Source: Metabacillus litoralis
Lineage (GTDB): Bacteria > Bacillota > Bacilli > Bacillales > Bacillaceae
DNA: 64,000 bases
Assembly (NCBI RefSeq): GCF_020524045.1
Contig: NZ_JAIVKL010000011.1
Span: forward strand, 1 to 64,000
Direction of reading: 5' to 3'
Shown here in pieces: positions 18,144-27,823 of the stretch. The notes under the pieces are model-generated. The model was not told the origin of the DNA, made no database searches, and saw only the letters and a program-made list of their open reading frames with translations. The first letter of the stretch is position 1; each line of letters begins with the position of its first letter. The position numbers were made by a program, and so were the translations under genes.

Positions 18144-18644
18144 CTAGTTAACTTCCTTCTTATTTTCTTCTGTAGTGTCATTGTCTTCTTCATTTGCATC
18201 GGCTATATCTTCATCTCTTGTAGTTTGTACAGCGGAAAGCACAGTTTTCTCTTGTGTATTATTTTTATCTTCTGTACCTTCTGACAGTTCTTCAAGTGCT
18301 TTAGAAACCTCTTGCTCTGCTAATTCTGCTTGGTCCTCTGAATTAGATTTTGATTGACTCGTAATATCTCTTACTTTATCCATAATTTGTGTAGATTGAT
18401 CTGATACTACCTGTGATAAACTAGCTGTTTTTTCCTTAGCTATAGAAGCAATACCTGAACTTTTCTCTAAAGCATCACTTGTGAATTTCCCTGTGCGTTC
18501 TTTCATCACATTTGCTTGTTCTCCGAGATTATCTCGCATTTCTTTTCCAGTTTTAGGAGCTAAAAATAAAGCAGTTGCTGCTCCAATTAGTCCACCAATT
18601 ACTGATCCTACTAAAAAGTCTTTGTTATTGTTCTTTTTCGCCAT
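18144..18644 (-). CDS. ytxH: YtxH family general stress protein
   Basis: The 166-residue protein has a short N-terminal hydrophobic glycine-rich segment (FLVGSVIGGLIGAATALFLA), then PKTGKEMRDNLGEQ. That is the YtxH-family signature (PxTGxxxR). A long charged helical tail rich in Glu/Lys/Ser follows. It resembles desiccation/stress-type helical proteins anchored at the membrane. Molecular function is unknown. It is the middle gene of ytxGHJ, induced by SigB (and SigH) in B. subtilis. Confidence 0.88.
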   Translation of the reverse strand: MAKKNNNKDFLVGSVIGGLIGAATALFLAPKTGKEMRDNLGEQANVMKERTGKFTSDALEKSSGIASIAKEKTASLSQVVSDQSTQIMDKVRDITSQSKSNSEDQAELAEQEVSKALEELSEGTEDKNNTQEKTVLSAVQTTRDEDIADANEEDNDTTEENKKEVN

Positions 18645-18685
18645 TATTTATACCTCCTATTTTCAAATCATAAGTAAGATTTCCT

Positions 18686-19135
18686 TTAGATTGAGGAATT
18701 ATTACTATTTACGTGCTGTCTTTTTTCGGTTCTTTGTTTCCATTTACCCCAAATATCCATCGCTGCATTACTCCATTGCACAACCTGATTCACTTTATCT
18801 TGATTACTTTCAAGACTATTTGATGCACTCGTTGTTACCTTTTTGACAGTAAGATTCAATTGTTGAATTGTATCTCCTACATCTTTTACAGATTCAACAA
18901 CTGTATTTAGTTTATCTGACTTATGTTGTATATCCTCTGCTAAAGCATTTGTTTTATGTAAGAGTTGTGTCGTTTCAATCGTAATTCCTTCCATCTGCTT
19001 TTCAAGACCTGATAAAGTTCCTGCAACATTTGTTAATGTCCCTTGCAGTGCCTTTAAAGTTTTTGACACATATACAACTAAAATTGCAAAAGCGATTGCA
19101 ATTAAAGCAACACTTAGATATAAAATAATTATCAT
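18686..19135 (-). CDS. ytxG: YtxG, DUF948 membrane-anchored coiled-coil protein
   Basis: A single N-terminal membrane helix ([20 protein letters not shown]) is followed by a methyl-accepting-chemotaxis-like coiled coil ([20 protein letters not shown] and following). This is the DUF948 pattern. The start ATG at 19135 follows GGAGGTG; the upstream in-frame codons lack a site. The product is 149 residues. It is the first gene of the ytxGHJ stress operon, preceded by a SigB-like promoter. No enzymatic role is indicated. Confidence 0.87.
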   Translation of the reverse strand: MIIILYLSVALIAIAFAILVVYVSKTLKALQGTLTNVAGTLSGLEKQMEGITIETTQLLHKTNALAEDIQHKSDKLNTVVESVKDVGDTIQQLNLTVKKVTTSASNSLESNQDKVNQVVQWSNAAMDIWGKWKQRTEKRQHVNSNNSSI

Positions 19136-19167
19136 GTCTAACACCTCCAATAACATTTACTATTCCA

Positions 19168-19192
19168 TTACCCTTCATAAACTATTATAAAC
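19168..19192 (-). promoter_or_regulatory. SigB-type general stress promoter of ytxGHJ
   Basis: On the minus strand GTTTAT (19192-19187), 13 nt, GGGTAA (19173-19168) fits the SigB consensus GTTTAA-N12-15-GGGTAT at 10 of 12 positions. It lies about 30 nt before ytxG, where SigB control is known in B. subtilis. Confidence 0.7.
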
Positions 19193-19365
19193 ATAAATAT
19201 TACATAATAACTAATTTCTCCACTTATTTAGACAATCCCTTCAAAAAAGACTACTTTCTTTTATTTTGCTTTGATCTGATTTCCGTGAAAAGGATTTTCA
19301 TTAAAAGTTCAGATGATTGTGTTATGAGTCAGAGAGCTTATAAGTTACTTTAGATAAATAATTTG

Positions 19366-19520
19366 AAGTGTTTTCGTAACTTTTTGTTTTTAGAATCCTG
19401 ATGGAAAGATCTCTGTATCATTCTAGTGTCATCTTTTCTTCTACAAATCGCACCTAGGATAAAGCACTGATTCTAACTGGCAGTGATATGAACTAGCAAC
19501 ATTTTTTTCAGGATAGAGCC
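19366..19520 (+). repeat. R1 dispersed repeat, diverged copy
   Basis: It begins AAGTGTTTTCGTAACTTTTT, contains GTGTCATCTTTTCTTCTAC and ends TCAGGATAGAGCC. It aligns along its length with the R1 copy at 665-828, with many substitutions. It also shares the variant string TTTTTAGAATCCTGATGGAAA with the copy at 32641. Confidence 0.65.
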
Positions 19521-19592
19521 ATAATTAAAAAAGAATTGCTTATAAATCGGGTACAATAGGATAGCAGGTAAAAATTAATAGGAGGGATCACG

Positions 19593-20708
19593 TTGAAAGA
19601 TCCACGTATAGAACAATTAGCTAAAAACCTAATTAATTACTCGATTCAATTAAAAAAGGGTGAAAAAGTACTAATCGAAAATTTTGGTCTTCAAAAAGAA
19701 TTAGTAACAGCTCTTATAAATGAAGCATACAAAGCTGGAGGATTTCCATTTGTATCACTAAAAGATCATCAAATTGATCGAGCATTACTAATGGGTGGAC
19801 AAGAAGAGCAATATCATATGATGGCTGATTTTGAAGCAGAAGTTATGAAGAAGATGGACGCATATATTGGTTTACGTGCTGGAAATAATATTAACGAATT
19901 TGCTGATGTACCTGATGATAAAATGAGGCTACAAGGGAAAACAGTTGGACAAAAAGTACATCGTGAGATTCGAGTTCCTAAAACACGATGGGTTGTCTTA
20001 AGATATCCGACTTCTTCAATGGCTCAGTTAGCTAAAATGAGTACAGATCAATTTGAAGACTTCTATTTTGATGTTTGTAATTTGGATTATAGTAAGATGG
20101 ATAAAGCAATGGATCCACTAGTTGAGCTGATGAATAAAACAGATAAAGTCAGATTAACAGGTGTTAACACTGACATTACTTTCTCTATTAAAGATATCCC
20201 AGCTATAAAATGCTCTGGACAAATGAACATACCAGATGGTGAGGTTTATACAGCACCTGTTCGTGATTCTATAAATGGAAAAATTACATATAATACACCA
20301 TCTCCATATAATGGTTTTACATTCGAAAATGTTCAATTAACATTTAAAAATGGAAAAATCATCGAAGCAATTGCAAATGATACAGATCGGATTAATAAAA
20401 TCTTTGATACAGATGAAGGGGCTCGTTATGTTGGTGAATTCGCCATAGGTGTTAATCCTTATATTTTACATCCGATGCAAGATATATTGTTTGATGAAAA
20501 AATCGATGGAAGCTTCCATTTTACACCTGGGCAAGCTTATGATGATGCGTACAATGGTAATAAATCAAATATCCATTGGGATATGGTGATGATTCAGCGA
20601 CCTGAATATGGTGGTGGGGAAATCTACTTTGATGATGTGCTCATTCGAAAAGATGGTCGATTTGTTCTCGCTGAGCTTGAAGACTTAAATCCTGAGAACT
20701 TGAAATAA
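19593..20708 (+). CDS. M29-family aminopeptidase
   Basis: The family consists of metal-dependent (Co/Zn) leucine-type exo-aminopeptidases that act on cytosolic peptides. The 371-residue protein contains family features: EFADVPDDKMRLQG, SGQMNIPDGEVYTAPVRDS with a metal-ligand Glu, DTDEGARYVGEFAIGVNP, and IHWDMVM near the C-terminus with ligand His and Asp. AmpS of B. subtilis is longer (about 410), so this is a shorter subfamily and no symbol is assigned. A TTG start follows a near-perfect AGGAGGG. It is monocistronic, between a diverged R1 repeat and a family-C repeat. Confidence 0.85.
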   Translation: MKDPRIEQLAKNLINYSIQLKKGEKVLIENFGLQKELVTALINEAYKAGGFPFVSLKDHQIDRALLMGGQEEQYHMMADFEAEVMKKMDAYIGLRAGNNINEFADVPDDKMRLQGKTVGQKVHREIRVPKTRWVVLRYPTSSMAQLAKMSTDQFEDFYFDVCNLDYSKMDKAMDPLVELMNKTDKVRLTGVNTDITFSIKDIPAIKCSGQMNIPDGEVYTAPVRDSINGKITYNTPSPYNGFTFENVQLTFKNGKIIEAIANDTDRINKIFDTDEGARYVGEFAIGVNPYILHPMQDILFDEKIDGSFHFTPGQAYDDAYNGNKSNIHWDMVMIQRPEYGGGEIYFDDVLIRKDGRFVLAELEDLNPENLK

Positions 20709-20773
20709 AGTTTAAAGATATTTTTTACATTTTTTAAAAGATCAGAAAGTATAAAAATTCTGCACTTAGTTTT

Positions 20774-20922
20774 GGTGTCTAGCTCCACGCGCCATCAGCT
20801 CGAGGGAAAAAGTAAAACCCTTTTTCCTAGGTCATAAGTCAAATAGGAATTGAAGGTAAAGAGCACCTTCTATTCCTATTCGCCTTATGCTTGTCGCCGA
20901 TAGGCGGGCGCCTTGCGCTTTT
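20774..20922 (+). repeat. Family C repeat with imperfect terminal inverted repeats
   Basis: It starts GGTGTCTAGCTCCACGCGCC and ends GGCGGGCGCCTTGCGCTTTT. The middle is an inverted repeat: AATAGGAATTGAAGGT pairs with ACCTTCTATTCCTATT. The ends are GC-rich against an AT-rich background. Related sequences lie at 27711-27816 (reverse), 42811-42860 (fragment) and perhaps 57278-57375. Confidence 0.65.
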
Positions 20923-20940
20923 CTTATTTATTCATAGTAA

Positions 20941-21004
20941 AAAACTGACATCAAGAGGTGGATTAATAGTAAAATCCTCCTTTCCGATGTCAGTTTCTTT
21001 ATTT
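20941..21004 (-). terminator. Terminator of murC
   Basis: AACTGACATC pairs with GATGTCAGTT around an inner smaller stem. Read on the minus strand it ends in TTTTTTAC after the hairpin. It directly follows the murC stop. Confidence 0.85.
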
Positions 21005-21005
21005 T

Positions 21006-22304
21006 TTATACTAAAACCTTTTCATAGGCTTGTTGATATTTCTGAATATCTCCTGCACCCATGAATACTAAAACTGCACGATCATGCTTCTTGAGTACCG
21101 TCGTATCTTCTTCATTAATTAAATGAGAGTTATCAATTTTCTCAAGTAAATGATCAATCGACAATTTACCAACATTTTCTCTAGCCGACCCAAAGATATC
21201 ACATAAATAAATATGATCTGCCCGTTGTAAGCTTTCAGCAAATTCACCTAGAAATGATTGTGTTCTAGTAAACGTATGTGGCTGAAATACAGCTACAATA
21301 TCACGATCGGGATACTTTTGTCTTGCAGCATCAATGGTTGCATTGATTTCAGTTGGGTGATGTGCATAATCGTCTATTAAGATTTGATCACCAATTTTTT
21401 TCTCATTAAATCGACGTTTAACTCCTTCAAAGGTTTGTAACCTTTGTTGAATAATTTCAACATCGATATCTTCATAATGACATAGTGCAATCACTGATAA
21501 TGCGTTTAAAACACTATGATCACCATATGAAGTAATCGTGAAATTCGCATAAAATGTGTTTCGAACAAATACATCGAACGTCGTACCTTCAGTAGATTTC
21601 ACGACATTTCTAGCTTGGAAATCATTATCATCACCAAATCCATAATAGACAACAGGTACCTTTGCTTGAATTTGCTGCAATTGTTCATCATCTCCACAAG
21701 CGATGATTCCCTTTTTGACCTTCAGTGCCATGTCTTGAAAAGCACTAAATACATCTTGTATGTTTGTGAAATAATCTGGATGATCAAAATCTATATTTGT
21801 CATGATCGCATAATCTGGATTATACGAAAGAAAGTGTCGACGATATTCACACGCCTCAAAAACAAAATATTTGCTGTTAGGAACTCCACTACCTGTTCCA
21901 TCACCAATTAAAAATGAACTAGGCTCTGCACCTTTAATTACATGTGAAAGTAATCCAGTTGTTGAAGTTTTTCCGTGAACACCTGTTATAGCAACACTCG
22001 TATATTTTTGAATAAAGTCTCCAAGAAAACGGTGGTAGCGAACAACAGGTAATCCTATGTTAACTGCCTCAACAATCTCTTCATGCGTATCTGGATATGC
22101 GTTTCCTGCAATGATCGTCAAGCCTTCTTTAATATTCTCTTTTGAAAAAGGTAATATTTTAATGTTACGTGCTTCAAGGGCTTTTTCTGTAAACACATGC
22201 TTCTCTATATCTGATCCTTGAACTTCGTAATTCATATCATGTAAAATCTGTGCTAGGGCACTCATACCAGTCCCTTTAATACCTACGAAATGATAAACAG
22301 TCAT
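21006..22304 (-). CDS. murC: UDP-N-acetylmuramate-L-alanine ligase
   Basis: MurC adds the first residue, L-Ala, to UDP-MurNAc in peptidoglycan precursor synthesis in the cytoplasm. The 432-residue protein has the N-terminal nucleotide-sugar binding loop [14 protein letters not shown] and the ATP-binding P-loop [10 protein letters not shown] (about residues 107-116). The Mur ligase segment [10 protein letters not shown] lies in the C-terminal half. Its length is the same as B. subtilis MurC. GGAGG precedes the ATG at 22304; the six-codon upstream extension is rejected. It is separated from sftA, its neighbour in B. subtilis, by one extra unknown gene. Confidence 0.96.
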   Translation of the reverse strand: MTVYHFVGIKGTGMSALAQILHDMNYEVQGSDIEKHVFTEKALEARNIKILPFSKENIKEGLTIIAGNAYPDTHEEIVEAVNIGLPVVRYHRFLGDFIQKYTSVAITGVHGKTSTTGLLSHVIKGAEPSSFLIGDGTGSGVPNSKYFVFEACEYRRHFLSYNPDYAIMTNIDFDHPDYFTNIQDVFSAFQDMALKVKKGIIACGDDEQLQQIQAKVPVVYYGFGDDNDFQARNVVKSTEGTTFDVFVRNTFYANFTITSYGDHSVLNALSVIALCHYEDIDVEIIQQRLQTFEGVKRRFNEKKIGDQILIDDYAHHPTEINATIDAARQKYPDRDIVAVFQPHTFTRTQSFLGEFAESLQRADHIYLCDIFGSARENVGKLSIDHLLEKIDNSHLINEEDTTVLKKHDRAVLVFMGAGDIQKYQQAYEKVLV

Positions 22305-22496
22305 AATTAGAACCTCCAACAAACGTCTATCTGATGACAGTATATGACGCTCATCTTGATTTGCAACTCATCTATTTTAAATCCACTAAATTAACTTATG
22401 GCTTTCTCCTACAAACATATGTAATCAAGCTTATGAAAATATATTATATCATCAGCGTTACATAAAGACCATGAAAAACAAATAAACTCTATAGCT

Positions 22497-23156
22497 TTAT
22501 TTCTTAATTGAAGATGTTGAATCCTTTGCCCAAGTATATTTTATGGAATATTTCTTTAAAAATGTACGCCAATTATCTTCACTTTTATTAATATCATTTA
22601 GGAGATTGTTTACAACATCGATATCCTTTTGGACAAAAATTCCGCTAATACATAATAACTTCTCAAAGATAGGGATCGTTCGTAAGAAGATCACCTCTTC
22701 TTCCTTAATGCCTTTCCTTTTATTACTTTCCATTATATTAATTTCGCACTTTTCTTTGGTAAGTAATTTCTCTGCATATATATGATTGTTTTCAATTTTT
22801 ATTACTTTAAATGGTTCCAGTACACTAGCCATAAAAAGGGCATGAATAACTGAATGCAAAGGATGCATTTGATTTTTTGAAAAGCTCGTAACATATGATT
22901 GATAAATCGTTAAACCTTTTACAGTTAAATAGTCGTATGTGAACCAATCTTGAAAAAGCAATTCTTCACTGTTCGTAAAATCAATGAATTCTATCTCGTT
23001 CTTTTGGCGAAAAATATGCTTTGCTTTTACTTTTTCTCTTATGTTTACTTCTCTTTCAACAAAATATTGAAATTCTTCTATATGTTTAGCTGAAAAAGTT
23101 AACAAACGATCTTCCTTTTCCTTGCGTATCATTGTGAAATCAACTATTTTATCCAT
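22497..23156 (-). CDS. Unknown 219-residue cytosolic protein
   Basis: I do not recognise this protein. It has no signal peptide, no membrane segment and no obvious catalytic motif. It is rich in Lys, Glu, Ile and Phe, and contains FQDWFTYDYLTVKGLTIYQS and a hydrophobic HSVIHALFMASVLEPFKVIK stretch. The C-terminal half looks helical and charged. The ribosome site is weak (AGAGG about 14 nt before ATG), so translation may start differently. It lies between sftA and murC, same strand, replacing the direct ytpS-murC neighbourhood of B. subtilis. Reading-frame length and codon use like the neighbours argue that it is real. It may be a rapidly evolving Bacillaceae-specific gene. Confidence 0.65.
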   Translation of the reverse strand: MDKIVDFTMIRKEKEDRLLTFSAKHIEEFQYFVEREVNIREKVKAKHIFRQKNEIEFIDFTNSEELLFQDWFTYDYLTVKGLTIYQSYVTSFSKNQMHPLHSVIHALFMASVLEPFKVIKIENNHIYAEKLLTKEKCEINIMESNKRKGIKEEEVIFLRTIPIFEKLLCISGIFVQKDIDVVNNLLNDINKSEDNWRTFLKKYSIKYTWAKDSTSSIKK

Positions 23157-23335
23157 TGTAATATGAATAACCTCTACTTTTTATCGTATCATATCATTTC
23201 TTTTACATTCTGTTAAATCTTATGATGATTTTACGAAGGGCCAGCAATTCTCACTATGTCCTTGTCCTTCATGCTAACCAACTCGCTGTATCTTCACAAT
23301 AAGTCTTACTCAAAACATTTACATACCTATTCTTT

Positions 23336-23401
23336 AAATCAACAGCTTATTTCAAGGAAGACTTCTTTTAAGAAGCTCCTCTGAAATAAAACAGTTGATT
23401 T
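23336..23401. repeat. Imperfect inverted repeat downstream of sftA
   Basis: AAATCAACAGCTTATTTCA (23336-23354) is mirrored by TGAAATAAAACAGTTGATTT (23382-23401), with an inner CTTCTTTTAAGAAG stem. It could be a small mobile-type repeat or act as a weak terminator of sftA; there is no good U-run. The rest of 23157-23441 shows nothing recognisable. Confidence 0.5.
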
Positions 23402-23441
23402 TATACCGATTTGGGATAATTATTAGGCTTTCTAATTGGCC

Positions 23442-25988
23442 TTAATAAGCACTACTTTCTTGGATACCATCTAAATCTTCTTCAGAAATAAGAATATCTC
23501 TTGGTTTACTTCCTCGGTTTTCAGAAACAATTCCTTGCTCCTCCATCATATCAATCAATCTAGCCGCACGATTATAGCCGACTCTAAATCTTCTTTGAAG
23601 ACTTGAAGTGGAAGCACCACCTTGGTTCACAACAAACTCACAAGCTTCAACAAATAACTCATCTTCTTCAGATTGGATTGTTGCTTTTTTTACTAATTCA
23701 TCTTGATGAAACAAATAATCTGGCTTTGCTTGTAGCTTAACATGCTTAACAACTCTTTCTATTTCTTCATCAGAAACAAAGGTACCTTGAAGTCTTACAG
23801 CCTTTGAAGATCCATTTTCTAAAAACAGCATGTCGCCTTTTCCTAATAGCTTTTCAGCTCCACTAACATCAATAATTGTTCTTGAGTCTACTTGTGAAGA
23901 AACAGAAAAGGCAATTCTAGTTGGGATATTTGCCTTTATTAAACCAGTGATAACATCTACAGATGGACGCTGTGTTGCAACAATTAAGTGAATACCACAC
24001 GCACGAGCTTTTTGGGCAATTCGACAAATAGATTCCTCAACATCATTAGGTGCAACCATCATTAAATCAGCTAATTCATCGATAATAATAACTAAGTATG
24101 GAAGATGTTCACCTTGCTTATGCTCTTTAACAAGCTGATTATATCTAGTAATTTCTCTAGTTCCTGAATGAGCAAACAATTCGTATCGTCTTTCCATTTC
24201 TTCCACTGCCCATTTTAAAGCTGCTGTTGCTGCTTTGACATCGGTAATAACAGGACTAACTAAATGGGGTATATCATTATACGGAGCTAATTCAACCATT
24301 TTCGGATCAATAAGCATTAATTTCACATCATGTGGTGCCGCTTTATATAACAAACTGACTAAGATTGTATTAATACATACACTTTTACCTGAGCCGGTTG
24401 CTCCAGCAATTAACCCATGAGGCATTTTCTTAAGATCTGTTACGGCTGGTTGTCCTGAAATATCTAAGCCTAAAACAGCATTCATTGGCGATGGATTATT
24501 TCGAAACTCTGGACTTCTTAAAATTTCACGAAGGTAAACCATTTTACTAACTTTGTTCGGCACTTCAATTCCAATCGTATTTTTACCGGGAATCGGCGCT
24601 TCAATTCTAATATCTTTTGCTGACAAACTTAATTTAATGTCATCACTTAGATTTGTAACTTTACTTACCTTTACACCAGGCTCTGGATGTACCTCAAAAC
24701 GAGTAACAGCAGGACCTTGAGTAACGTTAACTACACTTGCTCGAACATTAAAGTTTGTTAATGTGAGATCTAATAGTTCTTTTTGTGACTGAAGCCAAGT
24801 ATTATCTTCTGTTAATTCTTGTGTTGGAACATTAAGGTAAGAAAGTGATGGAAATTGATAACCGCTTTCTTGTTCCTTCCCTTGAATTCGTTGCTTATCT
24901 CTCCCCAACATCATTACATTAAAAGGAAGAGTCCCCTTTCTACTATCCTTTTGTTGAGGTGTCGCTTGAACAGCTTCAACTTTTTCTTCTTTTGGTTGTT
25001 GAAGATGAACTCCACCTTTGGTTTGAGGATTCATTTCATTTTCATTACTCATTTCTTTAACTAACGTATCGTTAAAATTAGTATTTTCCACTTCTTGAAG
25101 GTTTTCCCTATCATCTTCTAGTTTTTCAACTTCAGAAGGTAAATCAGATGAATCAGATTCAGGTAAAAAATGATCATCGAAAGTATGATCTTCTGTTTTT
25201 TGAACATCAGTTGAAAGAATTGTCTGAAGAACTTCTTCCTCTATATCTATATCATTCTCCATTTCAACATTTTCTGTAGAATCTATTTCTTCATCGTAGA
25301 AGGTTATATCACTTTCTTCAGACAAATGATTTTTATCTACGAAGCTAGTTTCTACACTATTTTCATTTACCTTCCTCTCACTACCTAGTGAAATTTCACT
25401 AATATCTCTATCTATTTCTGTAGGACTTTGTTGGATTTCACGTTCTTCTAGTTGATAATCCACTGCATCATTTTGTTTATCCCTTTGCTGTTCATTTGAA
25501 TCATTTAGCTCTCGGTTATAAGCTTTCTCTGTCACAATTCTTGAAGAATTAGGAAACCGCACATGATCAGTTTGAAATCCATAGATCGGAGATGGAGTGG
25601 TTGTTGGATGAAATGGCTGTTTTTTCTTCTCAAAAGCTGGCTTCTTTTCTTCTGATTTGTTGATTTGACGAAATGTTGTATTTTCCTTTTGTTTTTTTGC
25701 TGTTGGTTGATTCTCGCTTCGAGATGAACGCTTTGGTCTTTCTTCTCTTTCCCTTTTTATATGCGTATCATCTGGAATAACAGGAAATTTAAAATTACCT
25801 TTTGGATATTGATAAGATACTTTAGCTTCAGCATTTTGGGTAGCATTTTTTTGTGTATCTATCATTCGTTCACTTAAAACATTCTTTACTTCAGTTTGTT
25901 CCTGATTCCGTATTCCTTCAACCGTTTTATTAAATTCTTTTTCATCTTCACCTAAAAAGAAAGTTACTAGTTTTTTTACCCAATTCAT
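23442..25988 (-). CDS. sftA: DNA translocase SftA (FtsK/SpoIIIE family, soluble)
   Basis: SftA pumps trapped chromosomal DNA away from the division septum before closure. The 848-residue protein lacks the N-terminal membrane helices of SpoIIIE. After a short helical start (MNWVKKLVTFFLGEDEKEF), residues about 30-370 form a low-complexity, very acidic and Gln/Asn-rich linker. The motor follows: FtsK-alpha-like region (about 390-470), Walker A GATGSGKSV and Walker B LMLIDPKMVEL. A C-terminal gamma winged helix recognises SRS/KOPS-type sites (GGASTSSLQRRFRVGYNRAA). The ATG at 25988 follows AAAGAGTGA; a GTG three codons upstream is less likely. B. subtilis SftA is about 950 residues; the linker accounts for the shorter length. 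Confidence 0.94.
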   Translation of the reverse strand: MNWVKKLVTFFLGEDEKEFNKTVEGIRNQEQTEVKNVLSERMIDTQKNATQNAEAKVSYQYPKGNFKFPVIPDDTHIKREREERPKRSSRSENQPTAKKQKENTTFRQINKSEEKKPAFEKKKQPFHPTTTPSPIYGFQTDHVRFPNSSRIVTEKAYNRELNDSNEQQRDKQNDAVDYQLEEREIQQSPTEIDRDISEISLGSERKVNENSVETSFVDKNHLSEESDITFYDEEIDSTENVEMENDIDIEEEVLQTILSTDVQKTEDHTFDDHFLPESDSSDLPSEVEKLEDDRENLQEVENTNFNDTLVKEMSNENEMNPQTKGGVHLQQPKEEKVEAVQATPQQKDSRKGTLPFNVMMLGRDKQRIQGKEQESGYQFPSLSYLNVPTQELTEDNTWLQSQKELLDLTLTNFNVRASVVNVTQGPAVTRFEVHPEPGVKVSKVTNLSDDIKLSLSAKDIRIEAPIPGKNTIGIEVPNKVSKMVYLREILRSPEFRNNPSPMNAVLGLDISGQPAVTDLKKMPHGLIAGATGSGKSVCINTILVSLLYKAAPHDVKLMLIDPKMVELAPYNDIPHLVSPVITDVKAATAALKWAVEEMERRYELFAHSGTREITRYNQLVKEHKQGEHLPYLVIIIDELADLMMVAPNDVEESICRIAQKARACGIHLIVATQRPSVDVITGLIKANIPTRIAFSVSSQVDSRTIIDVSGAEKLLGKGDMLFLENGSSKAVRLQGTFVSDEEIERVVKHVKLQAKPDYLFHQDELVKKATIQSEEDELFVEACEFVVNQGGASTSSLQRRFRVGYNRAARLIDMMEEQGIVSENRGSKPRDILISEEDLDGIQESSAY

Positions 25989-26423
25989 TGTAATCACTCT
26001 TTCACATAATTAAAAATCAATGCTTTTATTTTGTTAGACTATGGCGTTAAATCTTTTGACCTAAGTAAGCAATAAAGAGCATATCTTAAAAGCATCGCTT
26101 CTTACTTTCCAATCATCAATAGTCTATTTAGACATACATAATCCTATCTTCTATTGTATCAATAAATGTCATGTTTTGTAGATAAGAAAAAAATCACTCA
26201 CACTAATGAAAGATCACCTAATTAAAATATTGGCTCTAATGATCGATTTTTCGTACCAATCGACCAAGGTGTACGATAACTATTCTCTCAATAATGAAAA
26301 GCTTTACATAACATAATTACTAAGTATTACACTATCATTATATTGTTCAAGTATCTTTTTTCAATGTCTTTCATAAAATTTTATTCTTTAAAGTGATTAA
26401 ACCACGAATCTTCAATATAAATA

Positions 26424-26471
26424 GAAAAAGAGGATCGCTTATTGAATATTTTCAAAAGCTACCTCTTTTTC
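26424..26471. terminator. Terminator-like hairpin in the sftA-ytpQ gap
   Basis: GAAAAAGAGG pairs with CCTCTTTTTC, with runs of A and T on each side. It is more than 400 bp from the end of ytpQ, so it either stops long ytpQ transcripts or is left over from a lost gene. Confidence 0.6.
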
Positions 26472-26549
26472 ATTTAAATACCTGTGAGCATACCATTCGG
26501 TTCTGCTACTGTTTTTTAGGGTGCATTATATCATTAGAATTGTTTAAAA

Positions 26550-26735
26550 AGGTGTTATCGTAAACCTCGTCACTGGATAAAAAATCGTAGGGAAGGTTAA
26601 TTTGAGCTACAAAATACACGCTTTTCTCAGGGGCAGTGAGTCTCCTAAGTGCACAGCACCTACATAGAATCTCTCATCTTCCGCTCCAATCACCCCTAAA
26701 TAGTTTAGTAAGAACTAAAAACATCGCAACATTTT
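26550..26735 (+). repeat. Possible decayed family-B repeat
   Basis: It has the same order of recognisable pieces as the copy at 836-1021: GGTGTTATCGTAAACC at the start, GGGGCAGTGAGTCTCC, and TTCCGCTCCAATCACCCC. Identity is low and the boundaries are uncertain. Confidence 0.35.
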
Positions 26736-26740
26736 GAAAA

Positions 26741-26830
26741 AGTTGTTTTCGTAAACTTTGTTTCTTTTAAATACCAAAGCAATCAGCACTGTATTAAGTA
26801 CCTAGCAATAATTGTTCAGAAAAGAGCCTT
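26741..26830 (+). repeat. R1 dispersed repeat, internally deleted copy
   Basis: The start AGTTGTTTTCGTAAACTTTG and the end AATTGTTCAGAAAAGAGCCT are kept, but only about 90 bp remain because the middle is missing. Confidence 0.7.
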
Positions 26831-26884
26831 AAAGAAAGCTTTTTAAAAAACTATTGTATCAAAAGCAAGGCATTTTCAACCAAA

Positions 26885-27691
26885 TTAGCTATTATGTGGT
26901 TTATTTTTACCTAAAATGAAAATCGGTTCTAACTTCTTTTCTTCGTACAAAAAAGATAATGCAGTAATTGGTATGGTTCCACTTGCAAAGAAACTCATTG
27001 TTAACTGTGCCAATATATCAAAGCCTGTTTCATTTCTTACGTCCACAATTAGAAGTACATCCTGGTGTGGCACTGCTACTGCCATTTGACCTTCAATTTT
27101 TTCTTCAAATGATTGCAGTAGACTTTCATTTAAGATCCTACTTGCATCATATCCATCGTTTGCATTAAGAAAGTAAAATACATTTCCAGCAACAACATCT
27201 TCCTTAACAGTCGTATTTAATGACCTAACATTAAACAACGCAATTTCCTTTAACTGCTCTTTTGTCCATCCTTCTTTTTCCATCATTTTTTCATCAATCA
27301 ATCGGTAGGTTTTCCCAAGGTCAAGAGCATAATAAATTCTTGTTTCTGCTGTATGTTCACTGTAGAATAATTTATTTCCCTCATTGCTTTCAGAGGGAAA
27401 CGAAGTTGAACGAATAACAGGAAAAACAGATTTTTCCTTTCCAGTTATCTCCTGCTCTTCATTCATAACTACAAGTGCTTCTTTTACATAATACACAACT
27501 TCATCAATAGCTTTTTCCTTTGTATTCTCCCATTTTGATATAATTCTTGGTAAAGATAGTGTAACACCTTTATTTGAATGGAAATCCTCCACTCGTAAAG
27601 TATCTTTCTCACGATCAAAATCAAATTGCCACTCTGGTTTCGCAAGCTTTTCCTTTAATAACTCAACTAACTTCCTAGAAGTCATCTTCAA
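26885..27691 (-). CDS. ytpQ: YtpQ, DUF1444 family protein
   Basis: This is a conserved Bacillaceae protein of unknown biochemical role. The 268-residue product matches remembered YtpQ blocks: [69 protein letters not shown] and a C-terminal PIFILGKN. It appears soluble. The TTG at 27691 follows GAGGAGG at 8 nt and reproduces the B. subtilis N-terminus (MKMTSRK). An ATG six bases upstream sits too close to the site. A family-C repeat begins right before the ribosome site (27711), so the operon with ytpP is interrupted by a repeat. Confidence 0.9.
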   Translation of the reverse strand: MKMTSRKLVELLKEKLAKPEWQFDFDREKDTLRVEDFHSNKGVTLSLPRIISKWENTKEKAIDEVVYYVKEALVVMNEEQEITGKEKSVFPVIRSTSFPSESNEGNKLFYSEHTAETRIYYALDLGKTYRLIDEKMMEKEGWTKEQLKEIALFNVRSLNTTVKEDVVAGNVFYFLNANDGYDASRILNESLLQSFEEKIEGQMAVAVPHQDVLLIVDVRNETGFDILAQLTMSFFASGTIPITALSFLYEEKKLEPIFILGKNKPHNS

Positions 27692-27710
27692 TTTCATTTC
27701 CTCCTCTAAG

Positions 27711-27816
27711 AAAAGCGCAAGCCCCTTGCTCAAATCCGACAAGACATAAGACAGATAAGTATCTGACTTATACAAATTCAGCTGCTAGTGCTAAAGCTGG
27801 ATGTTGTGCGCTTTTT
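27711..27816 (-). repeat. Family C repeat, reverse orientation
   Basis: It starts AAAAGCGCAAGCCCCTTGC and ends GCTGGATGTTGTGCGCTTTT; inside is GACAAGACATAAGACAGATAAG. This aligns with the reverse complement of 20774-20922. It lies in the 130-bp ytpQ-ytpP gap and could form a hairpin through its GCGC ends. Confidence 0.6.
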
Positions 27817-27823
27817 ATAAAAC

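Larger units (their letters stand above)
25998..26884. other. 887-bp gene-free region where ytpR would be expected
   Basis: No coding frame of note was seen. Contents: a terminator-like hairpin (26424-26471), a decayed family-B-like stretch (26550-26735) and a truncated R1 copy (26741-26830). In B. subtilis the ytpR gene (tRNA-binding-domain protein) lies between ytpS/sftA and ytpQ; I see no trace of it here. Confidence 0.6.
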
